Source of the DNA: an uncultured Eubacteriales bacterium | GTDB lineage: Bacteria > Bacillota > Clostridia > Oscillospirales > Acutalibacteraceae | Length of the DNA stretch: 12,260 nucleotides | Assembly: GCA_900320235.1 (NCBI GenBank) | Contig: ONRO01000176.1 | Span: 1-12,260, forward strand | Reading direction: 5' to 3' | In this document: piece by piece, positions 5,855-12,260 of the stretch | Position numbering within the stretch: position 1 is the stretch's first letter | Layout of the letters: each line of letters begins with the position of its first letter | The notes under the pieces: model-generated | Told to the model about the DNA's origin: nothing | Seen by the model: only the letters and a program-made list of their open reading frames with translations | The model's database searches: none | Made by a program: the position numbers and the translations under genes

Positions 5855-6700
5855 TCCCGAAACTGTCCTGTCAAGTCCTGCTATATCCTTTATCACACGG
5901 ACATTTTCTGCTGCGTTATGCAAAAGAAGGCCTGTTACATCTCTGCCCTGCTGTTCACCTATCTCAAGAGATATTATTCCGCCGCTTTTCAGCTTTTTCA
6001 GCCATTTTTCAGCAATGCACCGGTAAAAATCCAGACCATCGCTTCCGCCGTCAAGAGCCATCTGAGGTTCAAAGCCCACCTCTTTCTGCAGGGTTGGTAT
6101 TTCATCTGTGCGGATATAGGGCGGATTTGATATCAGAACATCAAAGCTATGATCAGGAAAATCCACATATGCAGTAAAAACATCTGCCCTCACTGGCTTT
6201 ACATTTTCATCCGCATTATTTCCTCTGATATTCCTGCACAGATATCCGTAAGCCTTTTCCGAAAGCTCAAGTGCTGTTATCCTTGCAAAGGGGTATTGCT
6301 TTGCAAGTGCAAGGGAAATCGCTCCGCTTCCGCTGCACAGTTCAAGTATTACCGGTGCAGCAATACCCGTTCTGTCAAGAAGCTCCATACATTCCCTGAC
6401 ACATACCTCGGTATCATCACGGGGAATAAGAACTCCCTCCCCTACGCTCAGCTCTGTTTCCATAAAGCTCCAGCTTCCGAGAATATACTGAAGCGGAAAG
6501 CCTGTTTTACGCTTTTCAACTGCATCCATAAACAGAATTTCCTTTTCTTCCGGCACATTATCCTCTGCCCTGTCAATAAGGAACATACGGTCAGTGCCGA
6601 GAAAATGATACATCAGCTCTCTTGCTTCATATTCAGGAGCTTCATTTCCGGCAGCTGAAAGCTCTGTTACAGCTTTTTTAAAAAGCTCACTGTATTTCAT
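5843..6700 (-). CDS. prmC: Peptide chain release factor N5-glutamine methyltransferase PrmC
   Basis: PrmC methylates the glutamine of the GGQ motif in release factors RF1 and RF2, using S-adenosylmethionine. The 285-residue length is normal. The N-terminal helical part recognises the release factor. The linker reads QYILGSWSFMETELSVGEGVLIPRDDTE (71-98), where homologues usually have RPETE at the end. The SAM-binding motif is ILELCSGSGAISLALA (118-133), and the catalytic NPPY motif is at 192-195, in SNPPYIRTDEI. The ATG at 6700 overlaps the stop of the upstream DUF1385 gene as ATGA. The release factor gene prfA, often next to prmC, is not in this window. Confidence 0.95.
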   Translation of the reverse strand: MKYSELFKKAVTELSAAGNEAPEYEARELMYHFLGTDRMFLIDRAEDNVPEEKEILFMDAVEKRKTGFPLQYILGSWSFMETELSVGEGVLIPRDDTEVCVRECMELLDRTGIAAPVILELCSGSGAISLALAKQYPFARITALELSEKAYGYLCRNIRGNNADENVKPVRADVFTAYVDFPDHSFDVLISNPPYIRTDEIPTLQKEVGFEPQMALDGGSDGLDFYRCIAEKWLKKLKSGGIISLEIGEQQGRDVTGLLLHNAAENVRVIKDIAGLDRTVSGFIR

Positions 6701-7674
6701 TTTATCCTGTCCTCGCCATTTTCAGGAATTACATCCTTCATAGCTTCAATTGCTACCTCGATCATTTTTTCATCAGGTTCCTTTGTTGTAATACGCTGCA
6801 TCCATAGTCCGGGGGCTGCGATCAGTCTTGTAAGGAAATTATCATGTCTTCCGCAGATCTTTATCAGTTCATAGCCTATTCCGACTGTAACAGGAAGCAG
6901 GCAGAATTTTACAACCGGTCTGATAACCGGGTGATTGATCGGAATAAACAGACCGATTATGATACCAACGATGAGCATAAGCACCATAAAGCTTGTTCCG
7001 CAGCGGGGATGAAAGCGTGTCTGTTTTTTAACATTCTCTACATTAAGCTCCAGACCGTATTCATAGCAGAAGATTGTCTTATGCTCTGCTCCGTGATACT
7101 GGAATACTCTTTTTACATCCTTATTCAGCGTACAAAGACACATATAAATAAGAAACAGTATTATTCTTATCACACCCTCATAGGCTGACTGCCAGAAACG
7201 CTCCATTCCGAGAACCGGGCTTTTCATAAAGGTCAGGACCTCCGCAGAGTAATTGAATAGCCATGTGGGGGTGAAATAAAACACGCCGATACAGAAAATG
7301 ACTGCAATGATAGTTGAAATTATCATAACAATATTCAGTATCTTATCTCCGAAAGTCTTTTCAAGCCACATATCAAGCTTTGAAGGCTTGACCTCCGGTT
7401 CTTCCTCGCCGTCAAGCGCCTTGTCGGCTGATTTCATAAGTGCCTTTTCTCCTGTGACAAGGGAATCGATCATATTGACGACACCTCTGACAAACGGCAG
7501 TCTGAGCAGCTTATGCTTTTTTCCCCAGTCAAGCGGCTTTATTTCCTCAAGCTCGATACTGCCGTCACTTTTCCTGACAGCAATAGTGGATTTCTTCGGT
7601 CCTCTCATCATTATTCCCTCGATAAGAGCCTGACCGCCTATTGAGGTAATAAGCTTTGTTTTTTCCCTTTTCAT
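6697..7674 (-). CDS. DUF1385 (YqhQ-like) membrane protein
   Basis: This is a conserved Firmicutes integral membrane protein with no established biochemical activity. The 325 residues match the DUF1385 family, which includes Bacillus subtilis YqhQ, in length and motifs. These are GGQALIEGIMMRGP (13-26), RGVVNMIDSL (63-72), YHGAEHKT (193-200) and HPRCGTSF (222-229). Hydrophobic segments lie at about 111-132, 167-183, 229-245 and 252-272. The conserved His, Glu and Cys residues could bind a metal, but that is a guess. The ATG at 7674 is preceded by GGGGAAGG with an eight-base spacing, 16 nt after the histidine kinase. The 4-nt overlap with prmC suggests coupled translation; this gene pair is a recurrent neighbourhood in Clostridia. 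Confidence 0.9.
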   Translation of the reverse strand: MKREKTKLITSIGGQALIEGIMMRGPKKSTIAVRKSDGSIELEEIKPLDWGKKHKLLRLPFVRGVVNMIDSLVTGEKALMKSADKALDGEEEPEVKPSKLDMWLEKTFGDKILNIVMIISTIIAVIFCIGVFYFTPTWLFNYSAEVLTFMKSPVLGMERFWQSAYEGVIRIILFLIYMCLCTLNKDVKRVFQYHGAEHKTIFCYEYGLELNVENVKKQTRFHPRCGTSFMVLMLIVGIIIGLFIPINHPVIRPVVKFCLLPVTVGIGYELIKICGRHDNFLTRLIAAPGLWMQRITTKEPDEKMIEVAIEAMKDVIPENGEDRIK

Positions 7675-7690
7675 TTTGTTAACCTTCCCC

Positions 7691-9115
7691 TCATTCTTCC
7701 TCTTCCGTCTGTTCCTCCTCAGGCTGCTCCTTTTCTACGGGAATTGTAATGGTAACAGTCGTACCTTCTCCTTCTGTACTGTCAATATCAAGTGTACCGT
7801 GGTGGAGCTTTATTATCTCGTCAGCAACGGCAAGACCTATACCTGAGCCTCTTACTGTCTGATTTGCCTTATAGAATTTCTGCTTTACCTTCGGCAGATC
7901 CTCCGCAGATATTCCGCAGCCGTTGTCGGCAACGGTTATTATTATTTCATCTTCAACATAGTCGGCATTGATATTGACTATTCCGTCAGATGAAGAATAT
8001 TTCAATGCATTATCTATGATATTCATAAACACCTGTCTGAGTCTGTTCCTGTCGCCGACAATAATCGGAAGCATTTCAGGTGCTTCATAAACAATATGCT
8101 TGTTTTCCCTGTTTGCTCTTTCCTTGAGCATATATATCGATTCATCAAGCTCTGCAATAAGATCAACTCTGTCCATGATAAGCACCATCCGGTCCTGCTG
8201 TATCCTTGAGAAATCAAGTACCTCCTCAACGATACCGCCCAGACGCTCTGTTTCTTTGATTATGATGCCGATACCCTTTTCAAGGGTCCGTTTATCCTGG
8301 AAACCGTCAAGCTGCATGGTTTCAGCCCAGCCCTTTATTGCAGTCAGGGGAGTTCTCAGTTCATGCGACACCGACGAGATAAAATCGTTTTTCATCTTAT
8401 CGGCTGTTCCAAGCTCTCCCGCCATATAGTTTATCGTATCGCACAGATCACCGATCTCATCATCATAGAATTTATCTATTCTCGCGTTGAAATCTCCCTG
8501 AGCAATCTTTTTCGCAGTTTCGCTTATCTCACGGACCGGCCGGACAATAGAACTGAGAAAATATGTGCTTGAAATGAAAATGAAGAACATGATAAGTATT
8601 CCGACAAGGCAGACCGCAGATATCGCTATAAAAATCTTCCTGTCGGCTTCTTCAAGTGAAACGACATACCTTATCGCTCCCACAGGATCATTGTTATTAT
8701 TTGTAATGACCCTTGTCAGTGCCATTACGTTCTCGCCCGAGCTTATTTCGCCGTGCCAGTCTCCGTAATGCTCTGTATTGGACAATGCCCTGTCATAATC
8801 GACCATTGATTCATCATTATCAGGTGAAAAGCCTGTGGAATTGATCACAGCCTTTCCGTTTTCATTGATTACCATCAGCTCCATCATTTCCTTATCGGGA
8901 AAATTCTCTACATATTCTCTTGCTGTATCAATGAAGTCGTTATTGTAATCACCGAAAATATTGACAAGCTCACTGGCTCTGCCATTGAGCGTCTGTCTTA
9001 TTCCGTTATAATAAAAATTCTGAACGATAAGTGCAAATGCGATTATCAGTATACATAATATAATCAAGATAACGGCAAATGTATTCAGCACCCACCGCTT
9101 TGTGATACCTTTCAA
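7691..9115 (-). CDS. Two-component sensor histidine kinase (HAMP, HisKA, HATPase_c)
   Basis: This membrane kinase should phosphorylate the response regulator encoded just upstream. Residues are numbered from TTG 9115. TM1 is at about 9-31. An extracytoplasmic domain of about 125 residues follows, acidic and asparagine-rich (for example NNNND near 139-143). TM2 is at about 161-186, and a HAMP linker at about 187-238. HisKA has FISSVSHELRTPL with the phospho-acceptor H251. HATPase_c has the N box NIIDNALKYS (N369), VADNGCGI and GSGIGLAVADEI. The domain plan resembles WalK, PhoR and ResE kinases but lacks a cytoplasmic PAS domain. The C-terminus ends in a run of Glu, Gln and Pro. TTG 9115 is preferred because AAGGGAG lies seven bases upstream; the TTG at 9121 is too close to it. 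The signal is not identifiable. Confidence 0.95.
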   Translation of the reverse strand: MKGITKRWVLNTFAVILIILCILIIAFALIVQNFYYNGIRQTLNGRASELVNIFGDYNNDFIDTAREYVENFPDKEMMELMVINENGKAVINSTGFSPDNDESMVDYDRALSNTEHYGDWHGEISSGENVMALTRVITNNNNDPVGAIRYVVSLEEADRKIFIAISAVCLVGILIMFFIFISSTYFLSSIVRPVREISETAKKIAQGDFNARIDKFYDDEIGDLCDTINYMAGELGTADKMKNDFISSVSHELRTPLTAIKGWAETMQLDGFQDKRTLEKGIGIIIKETERLGGIVEEVLDFSRIQQDRMVLIMDRVDLIAELDESIYMLKERANRENKHIVYEAPEMLPIIVGDRNRLRQVFMNIIDNALKYSSSDGIVNINADYVEDEIIITVADNGCGISAEDLPKVKQKFYKANQTVRGSGIGLAVADEIIKLHHGTLDIDSTEGEGTTVTITIPVEKEQPEEEQTEEEE

Positions 9116-9122
9116 AGACAAA

Positions 9123-9129
9123 CTCCCTT
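9123..9129 (-). promoter_or_regulatory. Ribosome-binding site that decides the kinase TTG start
   Basis: AAGGGAG on the minus strand has seven bases to TTG 9115 but only one base to TTG 9121. No ATG or GTG is suitably placed, so a TTG start is likely. Confidence 0.6.
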
Positions 9130-9154
9130 TCGTCAGGAATTTTTGTTCAGAAGC

Positions 9155-9856
9155 TTATGCTTCCCATTTATAGCCAAGTCCCCATACAGTCACGATATAT
9201 TTCGGTGACGACGGATTATCCTCAACCTTCATTCTGAGACGGCGTATATTTACATCAACGATCTTTTCCTCGCCGACATACTGCTCACCCCATACATATT
9301 TAAGTATTGCACTTCTGTCAAGTGCTGTACCGGGATTTGAAAAGAAATATTCCATTATCTGGAATTCAACCTGAGTCAGCTCGATCAGCTTGCCGTTTTT
9401 CTTCAGCGAGTGATTTTTGAGATTGAGCGCAAAATCTCCTGATTTGATCTCTTCCTTGAAATTGTTTTCGCTTCTCATTTCTGAAATAGCTATTCTGCGG
9501 TAGAGGGCATCAACTCTTGCAACAAGCTCCATCGGTGAAAATGGCTTTGTTACATAGTCGTCTGCACCGTGCATCAGGCCTGTAACCTTATCCATTTCCT
9601 GTGTCTTCGCAGTAAGCATTATTACTCCGAGCTCGCCGTTGCGCTTTCTCAGTTCCTTGCATACTGTAAGTCCGTCCATTTCAGGCATCATGATATCAAG
9701 CACTGCAATATCAAAATCACCGTTCGCTTCATCATATTTTTTCAGCGCAACAGCTCCGTTTTCAGCCTCAGTTACATTATAGCCTGCTCTTTCGAGATTG
9801 ATAACAACAAAATCCCTGATCGCTGTTTCATCCTCTGCAACAAGTATATTTTTCAT
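9155..9856 (-). CDS. OmpR/PhoB-family response regulator
   Basis: This is a DNA-binding regulator, partner of the adjacent kinase. From the ATG at 9856 it has 233 residues. The receiver domain (1-120) has E8-D9, the phospho-acceptor D54 in AVLDIMMPEMDG, T82 and K104 in YVTKPFSPMELVARV. The winged-helix domain (about 135-233) has LTQVEFQIMEYF, the recognition region VDVNIRRLRMKVE, and ends VWGLGYKWEA. A longer reading from GTG 9874 would put the ribosome-binding site AAGGACGG (9870-9863) inside the gene, so the ATG is preferred. The gene lies 20 nt after the lipoprotein gene and 39 nt before the kinase start. The 39-nt spacer begins with a GAAGC-ATAA-GCTTC dyad around the stop codon. Targets are unknown. 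Confidence 0.96.
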   Translation of the reverse strand: MKNILVAEDETAIRDFVVINLERAGYNVTEAENGAVALKKYDEANGDFDIAVLDIMMPEMDGLTVCKELRKRNGELGVIMLTAKTQEMDKVTGLMHGADDYVTKPFSPMELVARVDALYRRIAISEMRSENNFKEEIKSGDFALNLKNHSLKKNGKLIELTQVEFQIMEYFFSNPGTALDRSAILKYVWGEQYVGEEKIVDVNIRRLRMKVEDNPSSPKYIVTVWGLGYKWEA

Positions 9857-9862
9857 GTTTAT

Positions 9863-9870
9863 CCGTCCTT
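9863..9870 (-). promoter_or_regulatory. Ribosome-binding site that decides the response regulator start
   Basis: AAGGACGG on the minus strand ends six bases before ATG 9856. It lies inside the longer GTG 9874 reading, which has no site of its own. Confidence 0.65.
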
Positions 9871-9876
9871 TCACTT

Positions 9877-11250
9877 TTATATAAGTTTAACATTTTCTTC
9901 AAGCTCTGACTTTTCAAGATTCAAAGATTCCATTCCCTTTTGCTTTGTCTTGAAAATCTGAGCGGCAATAATAAATTCACGGCCCTTATTATTTACCGTA
10001 TAAAGCATCATATAGTCACCCTGATCCATCCTATCCCACTCGGATCTGTTGTAGCGGTGTATTTCAAGAAGCTTATCTCCGAGTGTCAGGGTATTATTGC
10101 TCCATACATAAAATGTCAGAAGTCGGTTTTCGCTGTCAGACAGAGCTGTCACATTGCTTGCCCATCTTTCCGGCAGAATAAAATAATAGCTGTCATTATA
10201 ATTATAGACTGTATTCATTCTTGTAATAAGTGAACCGTCCTCTGTATTGATCTGTTTCCATGCTGTACAGCTGCATACATTTCCTGCCTTGATATCCTTC
10301 GGCGCTGCCATTTCGCTTATGACCGGAACTTCAATGATTCCGTCCCCGTCAATATCCCTTGCTGTGATTACCTCTTTTCTCAGGGTAACATTCTTGTTCT
10401 GACCGCTGTCTGTTTCTGTCAGCAGAGGATCGACAAGCTTTTTCTCTTTTTTGTCATAATATATGACCTGAGTTGAATTCTGTTCAAGTGCGTTTTCGCC
10501 GTCGATCACTATACCTGTCGTTTTTTTATCGATTTTTCCGCTGACAACACTGTTGAACTCTGTTACCTCAGAATCAAGAACAAGGGCAAATTTACTGATC
10601 GGTCTTTTGTCCTGTTCAGAATACTGGAAAAGCGTTGCTGTTGAAGGCGACTGATTATTTCTCAGCGACAGAAGCATTATATCATCTGTTTTATCCCCTG
10701 TGATATCAGCTATGACAAAATCTGTATACGGTTCATCTATGACCATCTCACGGACTGTATCACTATACAGTGAATACACCACGAGATTATTCACTCCGGG
10801 ATTATATCCTGACCAGCCGATCAGGAATTCGCCCTTTCCGTCAGATGTGATATCCCTGTATATTATCCTGTCTACGCCTGTTCCCGAATTCGAGCAGCTT
10901 CCGAGAGAGCGCCATTTATCCTTTTCTTTATCCTTATCATGTACCATTATGGTAACATGCATCCTGGAGTCATTATCGGTAGAATAGAGTGCAGCTGCAT
11001 ATTCTGTTCCGTCAGAGTCCTCAAAGATATTCACCGCAGACCTGAATTCACCTTTCTGCGGATATTTCAATGTATAGCTGCCTGCTGCCTCTTCGCTTAT
11101 TATCTGCTGCATAGCCGCCTGATCTCCGGTTGCTCTCGGGGGGCGAAGCATCGACTGATCTCCGAAGCCTATATCACTGCAGCCGCAGAGCATCACTGTC
11201 ATAAGCACCGCAGAAGCGATACCTTTTATCAGTTTATTTATTCTTTTCAA
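9877..11250 (-). CDS. Lipoprotein with FG-GAP/VCBS-like repeats, two-component accessory candidate
   Basis: No established family name was recognised. The 457-residue product begins with a basic KRINKLIK stretch, a hydrophobic segment (10-22) and the lipobox L21-C22-G23-C24, so it should be lipid-anchored outside the cell. Several beta-propeller-like repeats carry Asp-rich loops: FEDSDGTEY (76-84), RDITSDGKGEFLIG (132-145), ADITGDKTDDIML (181-193) and ARDIDGDGIIEVPV (297-310). These resemble the calcium-binding D-x-D-G-D-G loops of FG-GAP repeats. The start is TTG 11250, with GAGG about seven bases upstream. The gene sits between trmB and the two-component genes with short gaps. A role in sensing or binding an extracellular ligand for the kinase is an inference from this position. 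Confidence 0.88.
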   Translation of the reverse strand: MKRINKLIKGIASAVLMTVMLCGCSDIGFGDQSMLRPPRATGDQAAMQQIISEEAAGSYTLKYPQKGEFRSAVNIFEDSDGTEYAAALYSTDNDSRMHVTIMVHDKDKEKDKWRSLGSCSNSGTGVDRIIYRDITSDGKGEFLIGWSGYNPGVNNLVVYSLYSDTVREMVIDEPYTDFVIADITGDKTDDIMLLSLRNNQSPSTATLFQYSEQDKRPISKFALVLDSEVTEFNSVVSGKIDKKTTGIVIDGENALEQNSTQVIYYDKKEKKLVDPLLTETDSGQNKNVTLRKEVITARDIDGDGIIEVPVISEMAAPKDIKAGNVCSCTAWKQINTEDGSLITRMNTVYNYNDSYYFILPERWASNVTALSDSENRLLTFYVWSNNTLTLGDKLLEIHRYNRSEWDRMDQGDYMMLYTVNNKGREFIIAAQIFKTKQKGMESLNLEKSELEENVKLI

Positions 11251-11257
11251 TTCAACA

Positions 11258-11270
11258 CCTCATTCTGAGG
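11258..11270 (-). other. Small hairpin over the lipoprotein ribosome-binding site
   Basis: On the minus strand CCTCA-GAA-TGAGG is a perfect 5-bp dyad whose 3' arm is the GAGG ribosome-binding site of the TTG-started lipoprotein gene. It may lower translation of that gene relative to its neighbours. It is short and could be chance. Confidence 0.35.
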
Positions 11271-11297
11271 AAGCGCACATCCGTTTTTCAAAAACTC

Positions 11298-11990
11298 TCA
11301 GTTTTCTTTCTCTTCCACATCATTTTTTCCGTCTTCAGGCATCACAGCTATCAGGAATTTGATAAGAATACCCTCATCCGAAAACATTTTTTCATGCTCT
11401 GTCATAATATTTGGCTCATAGCCTGAAGAATGAAGATCTCTTGTTATATAACGTATTTCAAAGCCGCACTGTTCAAAATATTCTACGCTTTCCTCAAAAA
11501 GTTCATCATCATCGGTTTTGAAATGTATCTCACCACCGGGTGCAAGAAATGATTTATACTGTTCAAGCTGTCTCGGATGGGTAAGTCTGTGTTTTTTATG
11601 TTTATTTCTCGGCCATGGATTACAGAAATTTATATATATTCTGTCCACAGTATCCTTTTCTCCGAAAAGCAGATTTATCTTTTCGATATTATATGCTGTC
11701 AGGAGAATATTTCTCGTTTCCAGTCCTTTTTCCTCATATGCAGCGGACACCTTTCTCCTTGCAAGTCCAAGCATTTTATATTCCAGGTCGATTGCAAGAT
11801 AATTGATATCCGTATTTTTTACTGCTGCCTGAGCGATAAAACCGCCCTTTCCGCAGCCAAGTTCAAGATAGAAGGGCTGCTTTTCAGCAAACCTTTCATT
11901 CCAGCGGTCACGAAGCTGTTCAGGCTCCCTGATAAAATAATCGCAGGCTTCAAGCTCGGGCCTCGCCCAGGGCTTATTTCTCATTCTCAT
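11298..11990 (-). CDS. trmB: tRNA (guanine-N7-)-methyltransferase TrmB
   Basis: TrmB makes 7-methylguanosine at position 46 of the tRNA variable loop, using S-adenosylmethionine. The 230-residue length is normal. The SAM motif FYLELGCGKGGFI is at 40-52, and LAIDLEYKML follows at about 65-74. The family signature NFCNPWPRNKHKKHRLTHP is at 121-139, then LAPGGEIHFKTDD (149-161). The C-terminal TEHEKMF motif, close to the usual T-x-Y/H-E-x-x-F, is also present. The ATG at 11990 has AAGGG about seven bases upstream; a second in-frame ATG two codons later is less well spaced. It is the first gene of the apparent operon, with the lipoprotein 47 nt downstream. Confidence 0.97.
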   Translation of the reverse strand: MRMRNKPWARPELEACDYFIREPEQLRDRWNERFAEKQPFYLELGCGKGGFIAQAAVKNTDINYLAIDLEYKMLGLARRKVSAAYEEKGLETRNILLTAYNIEKINLLFGEKDTVDRIYINFCNPWPRNKHKKHRLTHPRQLEQYKSFLAPGGEIHFKTDDDELFEESVEYFEQCGFEIRYITRDLHSSGYEPNIMTEHEKMFSDEGILIKFLIAVMPEDGKNDVEEKEN

Positions 11991-12076
11991 AGTTTTTCCC
12001 TTTTCCTTTTCTTTTACGGCAGTACTGACTCAGCAGCTCAGATCTGATTTTCCTTATCAATGCATCAGATGACATC

Positions 12077-12105
12077 AAAAAGCATGCTTCAAGTCAGAGC
12101 TTTTT
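12077..12105 (-). other. Hairpin in the trmB leader
   Basis: AAAAAGC (12105-12099 on the minus strand) and GCTTTTT (12083-12077) are perfect inverted copies around a 15-base loop. The arms are mostly A and T, so this is at best a weak attenuator or pause element in the leader of about 135 nt. Confidence 0.35.
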
Positions 12106-12132
12106 ACTTTTGCAAACAATTATACATCATTA

Positions 12133-12141
12133 ATTATACCA
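12133..12141 (-). promoter_or_regulatory. Extended -10 promoter upstream of trmB
   Basis: The minus strand reads TGGTATAAT (12141-12133), an extended -10 with perfect TATAAT. No good -35 is present; the best is TATTAC, 16 bases upstream. The predicted start is near 12126, about 135 nt before trmB. The 119 bases from 12142 to the window end hold no convincing gene. A loose CACC/GGTG dyad near 12181-12211 might be part of a terminator for a gene outside the window. Confidence 0.65.
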
Positions 12142-12260
12142 AAATATTATATATGTAATATTCTTATAAGGAATTAAAAGCACCAAAATATCTTTGATGG
12201 CACAAACAGGTGTTTTTGCTTTTATTCTGCTGAATCAGGATTCATGAAGATATTCATTCG

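Noticed and set aside
6149..6658. Plus-strand open frame of 169 codons antisense to prmC
   Set aside because: Fully covered by prmC, which has all family motifs; Cys/Lys/Ile-rich composition without recognisable domains.
11974..12075. A 33-codon minus-strand frame (begins MSSDALIRKIRSELLSQ) overlapping the trmB start in another frame
   Set aside because: No ribosome-binding site before its ATG; its Lys/Arg/Glu-rich end comes from the purine-rich ribosome-binding region of trmB. Chance is the simpler explanation.
12138..12191. Direct repeat ATATTTTGGT (12138-12147 and 12182-12191)
   Set aside because: Ten AT-rich bases repeated twice in an AT-rich gap is not convincing evidence of an operator or mobile-element footprint.
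12181..12260. A possible terminator or gene end at the right edge
   Set aside because: Only a loose CACC/GGTG dyad with a large loop is present and no coding frame can be supported, so it was not called as a separate feature.
1..12260. CRISPR array, tRNA or rRNA genes, insertion sequences, prophage or defence genes
   Set aside because: Both strands were scanned by eye; no repeat-spacer pattern, tRNA cloverleaf, transposase or phage-like frame was found apart from the intron fragment at the left edge.

Overview
The window looks like a piece of chromosome from a low-to-mid-GC Gram-positive anaerobe of the Clostridia, most like Ruminococcus or a relative in the Oscillospiraceae. The evidence is the gene set and order (DUF1385/YqhQ-prmC, recA-recX, rimO-pgsA), purine-rich Shine-Dalgarno sites, GTG and TTG starts, a T-box leader, and a lipoprotein with a Gram-positive style lipobox. 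This assignment is inference. All eleven protein genes, the T-box leader and the intron fragment lie on the minus strand, so transcription runs from high to low coordinates.

Right part (12260 to about 5843): an extended -10 promoter precedes a leader of about 135 nt and then trmB (tRNA m7G46 methyltransferase). Next come an FG-GAP-like lipoprotein, an OmpR-family response regulator, a membrane histidine kinase, a DUF1385 (YqhQ-like) membrane protein and prmC (release-factor methyltransferase). Gaps are short (about 16 to 47 nt) and DUF1385/prmC overlap by 4 nt, so this reads as one operon. It joins tRNA and release-factor modification to an envelope-sensing two-component system with its own lipoprotein.

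Middle (5842 to 1819): a recA promoter sits below an unusual nested inverted repeat and has a structured leader of about 80 nt. recA and recX are separated by one base. They are followed by rimO (ribosomal protein S12 methylthiotransferase) and pgsA (phosphatidylglycerophosphate synthase), with a hairpin-rich 107-nt gap between these two.

Left part (1818 to 1): a membrane-anchored HD-GYP phosphodiesterase, best started at an internal GTG. It is followed by a strong sigma-A type promoter and a complete T-box riboswitch, whose specifier reads most plausibly as UGC (Cys). One base after the U-tract of the T-box terminator, the sequence becomes domain I of a bacterial class C (IIC) group II intron, which runs off the left edge. 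Class C introns are known to home to the 3' side of intrinsic terminators. Here the terminator is the regulated attenuator of a T-box, so intron transcription and splicing may depend on uncharged tRNA. This junction is the most interesting feature of the window.
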